Positions 51,604 to 60,497 of a DNA stretch of 64,000 nt are shown here, one piece after another. The notes beneath the pieces were generated by a model. It ran no database searches and was not told the origin of the DNA. It was given only the letters and a program-made list of their open reading frames with translations. The position numbers and the translations under genes are program-made. This DNA comes from Pseudomonadota bacterium (GTDB lineage: Bacteria; Desulfobacterota; Binatia; Binatales; Binataceae). Each line of letters opens with the position of its first letter. Within the stretch, counting starts at the first letter, position 1. The stretch covers positions 1 to 64,000 of the forward strand of contig JAJPHZ010000027.1 of assembly GCA_021325025.1 (NCBI GenBank), written 5' to 3'.

Positions 51604-52422
51604 ATGGCAAATGGTGCTGCGGGAGCGGCAAGTCCCGGCGCGCTTGGGGTGACCGCCCGCCGCGACGCGTGGTGGGTGCAGCCGCTGGCGGTATTTCTCG
51701 GACTGACCGCGTTCGTGATCTACGCGACTTGGGCGGCCTTTCAGGGCAACCATTATCGCTATACCGGCGGCGGCGCCGATTACCTGTCGCCGTTTTATTC
51801 GCCCGAGCTGTTCGGCGATCCCAAAACCGCCTGGTTCGGCGGCAAGCCGGCGTGGTGGCCGGGTTGGCTGGTGTTTTCTCCGGCCTTGCTCATTCTGCCT
51901 TTCCCGGCCTTCTTCCGTGTCACCTGCTATTATTATCGCGGCGCCTACTACAAGGCGTTTTGGGCCGATCCTCCTTCCTGCACGGTCAAGGAGCCGCGCA
52001 GCCACTACCGCGGCGAAGCCTCCTTCCCGCTTATCCTGCAGAACGTCCACCGCTATTTCCTGTACGTTGCGCTGCTGTTCATCCTGATCCTGGCCCATGA
52101 CGCCTGGAACGGGATCTGGTTCACTGACCCGGCTACCGGCCAGGCCCATCTGGGCCTCGGCGTCGGCAGCCTGGTGCTGATCCTCAACGTTGTGCTGCTC
52201 AGCGGCTACACCTTCGGCTGTCATTCGCTGCGCCATCTGTGCGGCGGCCGGATCAACAAACTTTCGCAATGCCCGATGCGCAGCCGCATCTACGGCTGCG
52301 TCAGCATGTTTAACGCCCGCCACATGGCGTGGGCATGGCCGAGCCTGGTATTCGTTGCGTTCACTGATATCTACGTGCGGCTGTGTTCGATGGGGATCCT
52401 GACGGACTGGAGGTTTTTCTAA
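51604..52422 (+). CDS. Succinate dehydrogenase membrane subunit, Sdh1-like
   Basis: A 272-residue polytopic protein with about five hydrophobic segments. It resembles the membrane subunit of mycobacterial Sdh1 in length, in gene order and in motifs: FRVTCYYYRGAYYKAFW...PPSC (Cys108, Cys126), NVHRYF (His149), GCHSLRHLC (Cys206, His207, His211, Cys213) and FNARHM (His240). The ending LTDWRFF also fits. In mycobacterial Sdh1 this subunit is reported to hold an iron-sulfur centre rather than heme; I have not verified the ligands. GAGGAAGGA precedes the ATG. Its TAA overlaps the next ATG by one base. Confidence 0.88.
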   Translation: MANGAAGAASPGALGVTARRDAWWVQPLAVFLGLTAFVIYATWAAFQGNHYRYTGGGADYLSPFYSPELFGDPKTAWFGGKPAWWPGWLVFSPALLILPFPAFFRVTCYYYRGAYYKAFWADPPSCTVKEPRSHYRGEASFPLILQNVHRYFLYVALLFILILAHDAWNGIWFTDPATGQAHLGLGVGSLVLILNVVLLSGYTFGCHSLRHLCGGRINKLSQCPMRSRIYGCVSMFNARHMAWAWPSLVFVAFTDIYVRLCSMGILTDWRFF

Positions 52423-54239
52423 TGGTCCAATACGACACCCATGAGCACGACGTACTGGTGATCGGGGCGGGCGGTGCCGGGCTGCGCGCCGCGATCGAGG
52501 CCTCGGCGCACGGTGCCAAGGTCGGGCTGATCTGCAAATCGCTGCTGGGCAAGGCGCACACGGTGATGGCCGAGGGCGGCGTGGCAGCGGCGATGGCCAA
52601 CGTCGACGAGCGCGACAACTGGCGGGTTCATTTCGCCGACACCATGCGCGGCGGCCAGTACGTCAACAACTGGCGGATGGCGGAGTTGCACGCCAAGGAA
52701 GCGCCCGATCGGGTGCGCGAGCTGGAGGCGTGGGGCGCGGTTTTCGACCGCACCCGCGACGGCCGTATTCTGCAGCGCAACTTCGGCGGCCATCGCTACC
52801 CGCGCCTGGCGCACGTCGGTGACCGCACCGGGCTGGAGATGATCCGCACGCTGCAGGACCGCGGCATCCATCAGGGCATCGACGTGTTCATGGAATTCAC
52901 CGTCATCGGCCTGATCAAGGACGGCGCGCGCGTGTCGGGCGCTTTCGGCTACGATCGGGAGCGGGGGCTGTTTCATCTCTTCCGCGCCAAGGCGGTGGTT
53001 ATTGCCACCGGCGGCATCGGCCGCGCCTACAAAATCACCAGCAATAGCTGGGAATACACCGGCGACGGCGACGCGATGGCGTATGACGTCGGCGCCGACC
53101 TGATGGACATGGAGTTCGTCCAGTTCCATCCCACCGGCATGGTGTGGCCGCTGAGCGTGGCCGGTATCCTGGTGACCGAGGCGGTGCGCGGCGAGGGCGG
53201 TATCCTGGTCAACAAGGAAGGCCGCCGCTTCATGTTTGACGATATCCCCGAGAACTACCGGGCGCAGACCGCCGACAACGAAGAGGAAGGATGGCGCTAC
53301 ACGCAGGGTGACAAGAACGCGCGCCGTCCGCCCGAGTTGCTGACCCGTGACCATGTCGCGCGATGCATCGTGCGCGAAATCAAGGCCGGCCGCGGCAGCC
53401 CGCACGGCGGCGTGTTCCTGGACATCGCCTGGATCAAGAAGAAGATTCCCAACGCCGAACAGCACATCAAGGAAAAGCTCCCCAGCATGTACCATCAATT
53501 CCTCAAGCTGGCGGACGTCGATATCACCAAGGTGCCGATGGAAGTCGGGCCGACCACCCATTACATGATGGGCGGCATACGCGTGGACGGCGATACGCAG
53601 ATGTCCAGCGTGCCGGGGCTGTTTGCGGCCGGCGAGGCGGCGGCCGGGCTGCATGGCGCCAACCGTCTGGGCGGTAATTCGCTCTCCGACCTGCTGGTGT
53701 TCGGCAAGCGCGCGGGCGAGTATGCGGCGAAGTTCGCCAAGGAAAACGGTCCGGTTGCGATCGACCAGGCACAGGTCGAAGCGCTGGCACAGCGCGCCTT
53801 GGCGCCGTTGGAGAATACGTCCAGCAACGGCGAATCGCCCTACCAGATTCAAAAAGAGCTGCAAACCCACATGCAGGACCTGGTGGGGATCGTGCGGCGC
53901 GAAGAGGAAATGCAGCGTGCGCTGGAAGTCATCGCCCAACTCAAGGAGCGCGCCAAAAATACCCGGGTCGAGGGCAACCGGATGTACAACGCCGGATGGC
54001 ATACCGCGATCGACCTGCACAACCTGCTGACGGTTTCCGAGGCCATCACGCGCGCGGCGCTGGTGCGCAAGGAAAGCCGCGGCGCCCATTTCCGCGAGGA
54101 CTATCCCAACAAGGACACTTCGCTGGGCGGCTTCAACGTCATCCTGCGCAAAACGGCTGAGGGGATGCGGGTTTCGATGGAACCGCTGCGGGAGATGCCC
54201 GCCGAACTGAAACAGATTATCGAGGAACAGCAAAAGTGA
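52422..54239 (+). CDS. sdhA: Succinate dehydrogenase/fumarate reductase flavoprotein subunit
   Basis: A 605-residue flavoprotein. VLVIGAGGAGLRAAIEA binds FAD at the N-terminus; His46 in GKAHTVMAEGG is the candidate covalent FAD site; catalytic features include EFVQFHPTGM, the ARG in a later loop and the C-terminal HGANRLGGNSLSDLLVFGKRAG. The start at ATG 52422 overlaps the membrane gene stop, and the stop overlaps the sdhB start. Oxidises succinate in the TCA cycle or reduces fumarate; the anchor type suggests an Sdh1-like quinone-linked complex. Confidence 0.96.
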   Translation: MVQYDTHEHDVLVIGAGGAGLRAAIEASAHGAKVGLICKSLLGKAHTVMAEGGVAAAMANVDERDNWRVHFADTMRGGQYVNNWRMAELHAKEAPDRVRELEAWGAVFDRTRDGRILQRNFGGHRYPRLAHVGDRTGLEMIRTLQDRGIHQGIDVFMEFTVIGLIKDGARVSGAFGYDRERGLFHLFRAKAVVIATGGIGRAYKITSNSWEYTGDGDAMAYDVGADLMDMEFVQFHPTGMVWPLSVAGILVTEAVRGEGGILVNKEGRRFMFDDIPENYRAQTADNEEEGWRYTQGDKNARRPPELLTRDHVARCIVREIKAGRGSPHGGVFLDIAWIKKKIPNAEQHIKEKLPSMYHQFLKLADVDITKVPMEVGPTTHYMMGGIRVDGDTQMSSVPGLFAAGEAAAGLHGANRLGGNSLSDLLVFGKRAGEYAAKFAKENGPVAIDQAQVEALAQRALAPLENTSSNGESPYQIQKELQTHMQDLVGIVRREEEMQRALEVIAQLKERAKNTRVEGNRMYNAGWHTAIDLHNLLTVSEAITRAALVRKESRGAHFREDYPNKDTSLGGFNVILRKTAEGMRVSMEPLREMPAELKQIIEEQQK

Positions 54240-54991
54240 GCTCGACGGCGACTTTCAGAATCTGGCGCGGCGACGCCAACGGCGGTCAGTTCCGCGACTA
54301 CCAGGCGCGCATCGACGAAGGCATGGTGGTGCTCGACGCGGTCCATCAGATCCAGGCCGAACAGGCCCCCGACATGGCGGTGCGATGGAACTGCAAGGCC
54401 GGTAAATGCGGCTCGTGCAGCTCGGAGATCAACGGGATGCCCAAGCTGATGTGCATGACGCGGCTGTCCGACCTGCCGCTGGACCAGCCGATCACGGTCG
54501 AGCCGATGCACACCTTCCCGCTGATCAAGGACCTGGTCACCGATGTATCGTGGAACTTCCGGGCCAAGAAGAAGCTCAAGCCGTTCAACCCGCGCCGTCC
54601 CGACGCACCCGACGGCAGTTGGCGCATGGCGCAGCGCGACATCGAGCGCATCCAGGAATTCCGCAAGTGCATCGAATGCTTCCTGTGCCAGGACGTCTGC
54701 CACGTGCTGCGCGAGCATCATCTGGAGGACCAGTTCATCGGCCCGCGCCTGTTCGTCTTCACCGCCGCCCTGGAGATGCATCCGCTGGACACGGAAAACC
54801 GCCTGCCCAACCTGCGCAAGCTCGACGGCATCGGCTACTGCAACATCACCAAGTGCTGCACCAAGGTCTGTCCCGAGGAGATCCACATCACGGACAACGC
54901 AATCATCCCGCTCAAGGAGCGGGTGGTGGACCAGTTCTTCGATCCGATCACGCGGATCATCAACGCGGTCACTGGCGGCGACAAGCGTTAA
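54236..54991 (+). CDS. sdhB: Succinate dehydrogenase iron-sulfur subunit
   Basis: A 251-residue ferredoxin-like subunit starting at GTG 54236, four bases before the sdhA stop. [2Fe-2S] ligands: Cys53, Cys58, Cys61, Cys73. Second cluster: CIECFLCQDVC with Cys145, Cys148, Cys151 and next-cluster Cys155. Third cluster: Cys202, Cys208 and Cys212 region (CNITKCCTKVCPEE). All three clusters of a normal SdhB are supported, so electrons should pass from FAD to the membrane subunit. Together with the previous two genes it completes a compact operon. Confidence 0.95.
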   Translation: MSSTATFRIWRGDANGGQFRDYQARIDEGMVVLDAVHQIQAEQAPDMAVRWNCKAGKCGSCSSEINGMPKLMCMTRLSDLPLDQPITVEPMHTFPLIKDLVTDVSWNFRAKKKLKPFNPRRPDAPDGSWRMAQRDIERIQEFRKCIECFLCQDVCHVLREHHLEDQFIGPRLFVFTAALEMHPLDTENRLPNLRKLDGIGYCNITKCCTKVCPEEIHITDNAIIPLKERVVDQFFDPITRIINAVTGGDKR

Positions 54992-55081
54992 CCGCTTCAC
55001 CTGCGCTCCGATTCCTGCCGCTGCCCGCTGATCAGAAGAGCGGCGATGGAGCCGCGGAGTTTGTGGCGCGTTCGAAAGATC

Positions 55082-56599
55082 ATGAGCGCCAAAAGCCTGA
55101 TGGTGATGGGGACCGCCTCGGACGTGGGCAAGAGCGCGGTGGTCAGCGGGCTGTGCCGGGCCGCGCGCCGCGCCGCAATCCGCGTCGCTCCGTTCAAGGC
55201 GCAGAACATGTCCAACAACGCTGCCGTATGCGCCGGGGGCGAGATCGGACGCGCCCAGGCGGCGCAGGCCGAGGCCTGCGGCCTGGAACCCACCGTCGAC
55301 ATGAACCCGGTGCTGCTCAAGCCCGAAAGTGAACTCGGATGCCAGGTGGTGATCGCGGGACGCGCACGCTTCCACATGCATGCAATGGAGCATCAGCGCT
55401 ATCGCGCCGAAGCCTGGCCGCAGATCGTGGAAAGTTACGCGCGGCTGGCCCGTGAGTTTGACCTGATCGTGATCGAAGGCGCGGGCGGTGCCGCCGAGAT
55501 CAATCTGCGCGATCGCGATTTGGTCAACTGGCGGATTGCCGAGCTGGCCGATGCGCCGGTGCTGATTGTCGGCGACATCGATCGCGGCGGGGTATTCGCC
55601 TCCTTGTTCGGCACGGTCGAGCTGCTCCAGCCACACGAGCGCGCCCGCGTCAAGGGCTTGGTCATCAACAAGTTTCGCGGCGACCGCCGCCTGCTGGAGG
55701 ACGGGCTGCGGATGCTGGAGCGGCGCACGGGTGTGCCGGTCCTCGGAGTGCTGCCCTATCTGTCCGGGCTGCGCATCCCGCACGAAGACAGCGTCGTGCT
55801 CGACGCGCCGGCAAGTCGTACGGGTACGGGTCAATTCGAAATCGCGGTCGGAGTGCTGCGCTTTCCGCTCATCTCGAACTTCACTGATTTCGCGCCCCTG
55901 GAGGATGAGCCCGGCGTCGCCGTCCATTATCTGACCGAGCCGGCTGCCGCGCTCGAGCTGGATGTAGTCATGCTGCCGGGCTCCAAGAACACGACCGCCG
56001 ATCTGCATTGGCTGCGGCGCACGGGATGGGAGGAGTACCTGGCGATGCATCGGGCGCGCGGCGGATGGACGCTGGGCGTGTGCGGCGGCTACCAGATGCT
56101 GGGACGGCGCATCGTCGATGCTTTCGCGGTTGAATCCAAATCTCCGGTAACGCGCGGATTGGGTCTGCTTGATGTGGAGACTCACTTCGAGCGCGAAAAG
56201 ATCACCGCTCGTGTCCGCGGGGTCCATCTGGCCTCAGGGCTTGAAGTTTCGGGCTACGAGATTCATGCCGGGCGCGTGACTCGCGGTGAAGGCGCGCACC
56301 CTTTCTTGCGGATAACCGAGCGGGAGCGCTGCGCCGTCGACGAACCTGAAGGAGCCAGCTCCCATGATGGACGCGTGGCAGGCACATCGATGCACGGACT
56401 GTTCGATTCGGCGCAATTCCGCCGCAGCTTTGTCGACTTGCTGCGCCGGGAAAAAGGCCTGGCTCCGTTGCGCAGCGCAGGCGAAGATTTCAAATCGGTG
56501 CGCGAGCGCGCCTATGACCTGATGGCTGACGCAGTCGAGCAGTATCTGGACGTGCCGAAGCTGCTGTCACTGGCCGGGCTGAATCGGGCGGAAAAATAG
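55082..56599 (+). CDS. cobQ: Cobyric acid synthase
   Basis: A 505-residue CobQ/CbiP: ATP- and glutamine-dependent amidation of adenosylcobyrinic a,c-diamide in vitamin B12 synthesis. The N-terminal ATPase domain has GTASDVGKS near residue 10, FKAQNMSNNA, and IEGAGGAAEINL; the glutamine amidotransferase domain has Cys334 in GVCGGYQMLG and His438 in TSMHGLF. The other cobalamin genes are not adjacent. ATG 55082 is favoured; an ATG at 55046 is in frame. It starts 90 bases after sdhB. Confidence 0.96.
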   Translation: MSAKSLMVMGTASDVGKSAVVSGLCRAARRAAIRVAPFKAQNMSNNAAVCAGGEIGRAQAAQAEACGLEPTVDMNPVLLKPESELGCQVVIAGRARFHMHAMEHQRYRAEAWPQIVESYARLAREFDLIVIEGAGGAAEINLRDRDLVNWRIAELADAPVLIVGDIDRGGVFASLFGTVELLQPHERARVKGLVINKFRGDRRLLEDGLRMLERRTGVPVLGVLPYLSGLRIPHEDSVVLDAPASRTGTGQFEIAVGVLRFPLISNFTDFAPLEDEPGVAVHYLTEPAAALELDVVMLPGSKNTTADLHWLRRTGWEEYLAMHRARGGWTLGVCGGYQMLGRRIVDAFAVESKSPVTRGLGLLDVETHFEREKITARVRGVHLASGLEVSGYEIHAGRVTRGEGAHPFLRITERERCAVDEPEGASSHDGRVAGTSMHGLFDSAQFRRSFVDLLRREKGLAPLRSAGEDFKSVRERAYDLMADAVEQYLDVPKLLSLAGLNRAEK

Positions 56600-56693
56600 T
56601 GGGGCGGGCCGCCGCGCCCGATGACGCGCGAGCGTTTCTTGTTCACCACCGATCAGGCCCAAAAGCATCAATCGGTGATCAAAGCCACGCAGG

Positions 56694-57917
56694 TTACAAC
56701 CGGCCGATCAGGCGCGAGACGAGGCCGCCTTGCGGGATGTCGGCGGGCGCGACCAGCGGGGCAGTGCCGGCCGGATGGCCGTCGACGCTGACGATGCCCT
56801 TGCCGACTTCCTGTCCGGCCTTGATCGGTGCCTGCACCTTGGCCGGCAGCTCATAGGCAATCTTGACCGCGCTCTTTTCCTGCCCGTGTTTCATGAACAC
56901 GTCGAGGTCGGCACCCCACACCGGTTTGAAGCGCGAGGATGCACCGCCGCCGACCGCGACTTCCTGATCGATCGGCGCGCCTTTTTTCGCCGCCGCATAC
57001 AGGTAGTAGTTCATGAAGCCCTGCGAGAGCAGGGTCGCGGCAGCGTCGAAATTCTGCTGCTTGCGCGGCGAGCCCATCACCACCGCGATTAGCCGCAGGC
57101 CGCCGCGCCGGGCGGTGGCGGCCACGTTGAAGCCCGCTTTGGCATAAAAGCCGGTTTTCAGCCCATCGCAGCCCCGGTAAGTCCTGATCAGGTGGTTGGT
57201 GTTGCGCAACTCGAAGCTGTTATTGCGAAAGCCGGTCACGTCGATCGACGACCAGCGCAGCACGTCGGGATACTTGACCAGTTCGCGCGCCAGGATCGCC
57301 GTATCGTAAGCGCTGCTGACATCGGGCTGCTGACCGGGGGCGGGCGGCAGTCCATGGGGCGAGTAGTAATGCGTGTCGTTCATGCCCAGTTCGTGCGCGC
57401 GCTTGTTCATCATCTGCACAAATGCTTCGCCCGACCCCGCGACATACTCGGCCACCGCCATCGACGCGTCATTGGCCGAATGCACCACCACCGCCTTCAT
57501 CATGTCATCCAGTGAGAAGGTCTCGCCTTCCTTCAGATAGACCTGCGAGCCGCCCATCTTCGAGGCCAAGGCCGAAGTGGAGACTTGATCGCTGAGCTTG
57601 AGGCTGCCGTCGTGCAGCTTTTCCGCGACGATCAGCATCAGCATCATTTTGGTCATCGAGGCCAGCGGCCACGGCTTGTGCATGTCCTTGTCGAAGATGA
57701 TCTGCCCGGTGACCGGCTCCATCACACAGGCGCTGACGTACTGCCCGCTGAGCCCGGACCCCGCAGCGACCTCGGCCGCCTCCTCCGATGACACGCCCGC
57801 CGTACGGGCACGGGCGCGATGGCGCGCCATCGCGCCCTCGGGCGCAACCAGCATCGCCGCCGTCGCCATTGCCAGAAAAATCGAAAGTACGCCCGCTTGC
57901 CGACGCCGCGGCCTCAT
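56694..57917 (-). CDS. D-alanyl-D-alanine carboxypeptidase (S11 family, DacA-like)
   Basis: A 407-residue penicillin-binding protein type 5/6. The active-site SMTK (Ser87, Lys90), SAN (147-149) and DGLKTG (Lys254-Gly256) boxes are complete, after a signal sequence ending ARARTAG. The C-terminal beta domain and an amphipathic tail follow. It trims pentapeptides in peptidoglycan. GGAGG six bases upstream of ATG 57917 fixes the start; the frame's extension to 57938 is not needed. About 175 bases separate it from gspC. Confidence 0.95.
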   Translation of the reverse strand: MRPRRRQAGVLSIFLAMATAAMLVAPEGAMARHRARARTAGVSSEEAAEVAAGSGLSGQYVSACVMEPVTGQIIFDKDMHKPWPLASMTKMMLMLIVAEKLHDGSLKLSDQVSTSALASKMGGSQVYLKEGETFSLDDMMKAVVVHSANDASMAVAEYVAGSGEAFVQMMNKRAHELGMNDTHYYSPHGLPPAPGQQPDVSSAYDTAILARELVKYPDVLRWSSIDVTGFRNNSFELRNTNHLIRTYRGCDGLKTGFYAKAGFNVAATARRGGLRLIAVVMGSPRKQQNFDAAATLLSQGFMNYYLYAAAKKGAPIDQEVAVGGGASSRFKPVWGADLDVFMKHGQEKSAVKIAYELPAKVQAPIKAGQEVGKGIVSVDGHPAGTAPLVAPADIPQGGLVSRLIGRL

Positions 57918-58093
57918 CGTCCACCTCCAGCTCTTCATTGGGGCCGCCGCCCGCAGCCCCCGTCGCAGGTCAAATCAGGTTGGCGCACCACGAATTATCG
58001 GCGTGATCGGCCGCACGCTGCAATAGCGCCCGCGTCATTTCAATCAACAGATGAGAAAAATTCACGCGCGCGTGCGCTGATCGTAAGGGACAG

Positions 58094-58984
58094 CTACTGG
58101 ATTTGGTAATTGAGCTCGACTGGACGCCCGTGGCGCATCACGGTGATGGACAGCGAGCTGGCATTGCGCAGGCCGTTGAGCAGGGCGATAGCCTGAGTCG
58201 GGTCGTTGAGTTCCTGGCCGCCCACCGACGTCACGATGTCGCCGTTGCGCAGCCCCATCTGCGAGAATAATGAACCGGGCACGACTTCGGACAGCCGGAA
58301 GCCGTCGGTCTTGCCGTCCTGGACGTTGGGTATCGCACGCATCTGGGTGAAGAGCTGGCCCATGTTCTGTAAGTTGCGGTCCACCGATGAGCGATGGACC
58401 AGGAACTGATTGGGCCCCACGCGCTCGACGTCGCGCCCCATAATCGGCGGCATCGCCGGGACCATCGGCGCGGGTTGGGGAATCGGGGGCGAGGGCGATC
58501 CGGCGTCGGCCTGATCGGTCGGCATCTCCAGGCTGACCAGGGTGCCGTTGTGATTGATGACAACCCTGCTCTTTTCCACCGCGACCAGTTCGCCGGCGTC
58601 GGGAATCTGATCGCCCTGGCGATAGATTTCCTGGTCGTGGCTGTTCTGATCCTCGAACACGGCAAATGGTTTGGTCCAGCTCAGATGCGAGGTACCAACC
58701 AGCTTGATATGCAGGTCGGCGGCAGTGGGCGGCGGAGGCGCCGCGGGCGTCACTGCCTGCTGCTTGACCGCGTTGAAGATGTCGCGATCGACGATTACGT
58801 CGTACGCGGTGCGTGCCAGCTCACGCGGCGCGCGCGCCGACGCGGCGATCCTGGGCGCGGGCGGGATCACCGTCAGCCGCCGCGCCACGATATCGTTGAA
58901 CGAGCGCGCCGCGAAATACGCGCAGGCCGCAATCAGCAGGAAATTCAACCCCACCACGTAGCGCTCGGACAGAGTCAGCCGCAT
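58094..58984 (-). CDS. gspC: Orphan GspC-like type II secretion protein with PDZ domain
   Basis: A 296-residue inner-membrane protein: short cytoplasmic N-terminus, one transmembrane helix (about residues 10-28), a homology region (VIVDRDIFNAV, LVGTSHLS...AVFEDQNSHDQEIYRQGDQIPDAGELVAVEKSRVVINHNG) and a C-terminal PDZ domain (FRLSEVVPGSLFSQMGLRNGDIVTSVGG). This is the exact GspC layout, where it links the inner-membrane platform to the secretin GspD. No other gsp gene lies in the window, and its stop falls next to the glutamate-cysteine ligase gene. It may be part of a split system. Confidence 0.93.
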   Translation of the reverse strand: MRLTLSERYVVGLNFLLIAACAYFAARSFNDIVARRLTVIPPAPRIAASARAPRELARTAYDVIVDRDIFNAVKQQAVTPAAPPPPTAADLHIKLVGTSHLSWTKPFAVFEDQNSHDQEIYRQGDQIPDAGELVAVEKSRVVINHNGTLVSLEMPTDQADAGSPSPPIPQPAPMVPAMPPIMGRDVERVGPNQFLVHRSSVDRNLQNMGQLFTQMRAIPNVQDGKTDGFRLSEVVPGSLFSQMGLRNGDIVTSVGGQELNDPTQAIALLNGLRNASSLSITVMRHGRPVELNYQIQ

Positions 58985-60349
58985 TTAGACGATGCCTTCG
59001 GCCTCGTATGAGACCCCCGCCACCATCCGGCTGAGGTCGTAGTTCCACGGCCCCTTCCATCGGGCAACGACGAGGTTGGCCTGATTATAGCCGTTGCGCA
59101 CCTGGTCGAACAGCCGCACCAGGTAAATCGACTCATCCTCGCCGCGCTCGTTGAGGGCCTGCTGACGCGCCAGCCCCACCATCGCGATCTGCATCAACTC
59201 GACCGCCAGGTCCTTGAGCCGGAGCCGGCCCACCGGAGCCTCCAGTCCTGCCTTGTGCGCCAGGTCGTCGAGCTTGAGCCGTTCCTCGTAACTCCAGCGC
59301 TTGACCAAATCCCACGCGGCCAAAGTGCAATCAGCGTCATACAGAATGCCTTTGCACAGTGCGGGCAGCGCCAGCATCAACGGCGGCGGCTGACTGTCAG
59401 CGGAGCGAATCTCGATGTACTTCTTGAGCCTGACCTCGGTAAAAATGGTGGTTAGATGATTGCCCCAGTCTTCCAGGGTGGCGCGTTCGCCGTCATAACC
59501 GCGCTCCATGAACTGGCGGAAGGTTAGGCCCGGCGGGCGGGTCAGGTCGATATAGCGATGGTCGCGGATGAGGAAATACATGGGGACGTCAAGTGCAAAC
59601 TGCAAGTAGTCCTCGAATCCGGCGCCTTCATTGAAGACAAAGCGCGGAATGCCGCAGCGGTCGGGGTCGGTGTCGGTCCAGATGTGGGCGCGATAGGTCA
59701 GGTAGCCGTTCAAGTCGCCGTCGGTCAGCGGTGAGTTGGCGAAAATCGCGTGCACCAGCGGCGTCAGCGCGAAGCTCACCCTTAGCTTGCGCATCGCGTC
59801 GGCTTCGTCGCTGTAGTCAAGATTTGCCTGCACGCCGGCGGTCTGCTTCATCATCCGCTGACCCAGCCGTCCCTTGCGCCCCATGTAGGGGTACATGATG
59901 CGGTAGCGGGCCTTGGGCAGCAATTCGATCTCGTCCACCCGGCTCAGCGGCTGCATTCCCAGCCCCAGCACCGCGACGTCGAGGTCGCGCGTGACCTCGA
60001 GCAACTCCTGCACGTGGCGTTGAAATTCGCGATGGGCGCAGTGGATGTCGGCGCACTGCTCGCCCGACAGCTCGATCTGGCCGCCCGGTTCCAGCGTAAT
60101 CGATGACACCGGCCCCTTGAGCGCGATTATCCGCCCTTCTTCATCCTCGGGTTCATAACCGTAGCGGTCGGCCAGACGCTTGAGAATGGTCTCGACGCCG
60201 CGCGGACCGGAGAACGCAAGGGCGCGGGCGCTGTGCGCGTCGACCGCGACCTTTTCGTACTCGGTCCCGATCCGCCATTTATCGCGAGGCTTGGAACCGC
60301 TTTGGAAATACTCCAGCAGTTCCTCGGTACTGCGAATTTCGTCGCTCAT
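58985..60349 (-). CDS. gshA: Glutamate-cysteine ligase, plant/EgtA type
   Basis: A 454-residue GCS2-type ligase forming gamma-glutamylcysteine. Conserved blocks: WRIGTEYEKVAVD, ITLEPGGQIELSGEQCADIH, RYRIMYPYMGRKGRLGQRMMKQTAGVQANLDYSDE, and VRLKKYIEIRSADSQPPPLMLALPAL. It belongs to the plant-type/alphaproteobacterial clade rather than the E. coli form; EgtA of ergothioneine pathways is related. AAGGG five bases before ATG 60349. The adjoining GST supports glutathione use. gspC starts immediately after its stop on the same strand. Confidence 0.94.
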   Translation of the reverse strand: MSDEIRSTEELLEYFQSGSKPRDKWRIGTEYEKVAVDAHSARALAFSGPRGVETILKRLADRYGYEPEDEEGRIIALKGPVSSITLEPGGQIELSGEQCADIHCAHREFQRHVQELLEVTRDLDVAVLGLGMQPLSRVDEIELLPKARYRIMYPYMGRKGRLGQRMMKQTAGVQANLDYSDEADAMRKLRVSFALTPLVHAIFANSPLTDGDLNGYLTYRAHIWTDTDPDRCGIPRFVFNEGAGFEDYLQFALDVPMYFLIRDHRYIDLTRPPGLTFRQFMERGYDGERATLEDWGNHLTTIFTEVRLKKYIEIRSADSQPPPLMLALPALCKGILYDADCTLAAWDLVKRWSYEERLKLDDLAHKAGLEAPVGRLRLKDLAVELMQIAMVGLARQQALNERGEDESIYLVRLFDQVRNGYNQANLVVARWKGPWNYDLSRMVAGVSYEAEGIV

Positions 60350-60497
60350 CGCGCCCTTACCGGACGCCACCGGAGGCGGCCGATGCGGCCTATCATGGCC
60401 ATGGCCCACGCCCAACGCAAGCCACGATCCGCGCGGCGCGCTGTGATCGCGCCGGGCTATCGCCTAATTTGAGTTAACCCGCCCAAGGAGGCGTGCG

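Noticed and set aside
52419-54233. 604-codon minus-strand ORF opposite sdhA
   Set aside because: Antisense shadow of sdhA; its translation shows no motif and its length is explained by codon bias in the sense gene.
54101-56227. 708-codon minus-strand ORF across sdhB and cobQ
   Set aside because: Runs antisense over two unrelated, clearly recognisable genes and the gap between them; no domain visible.
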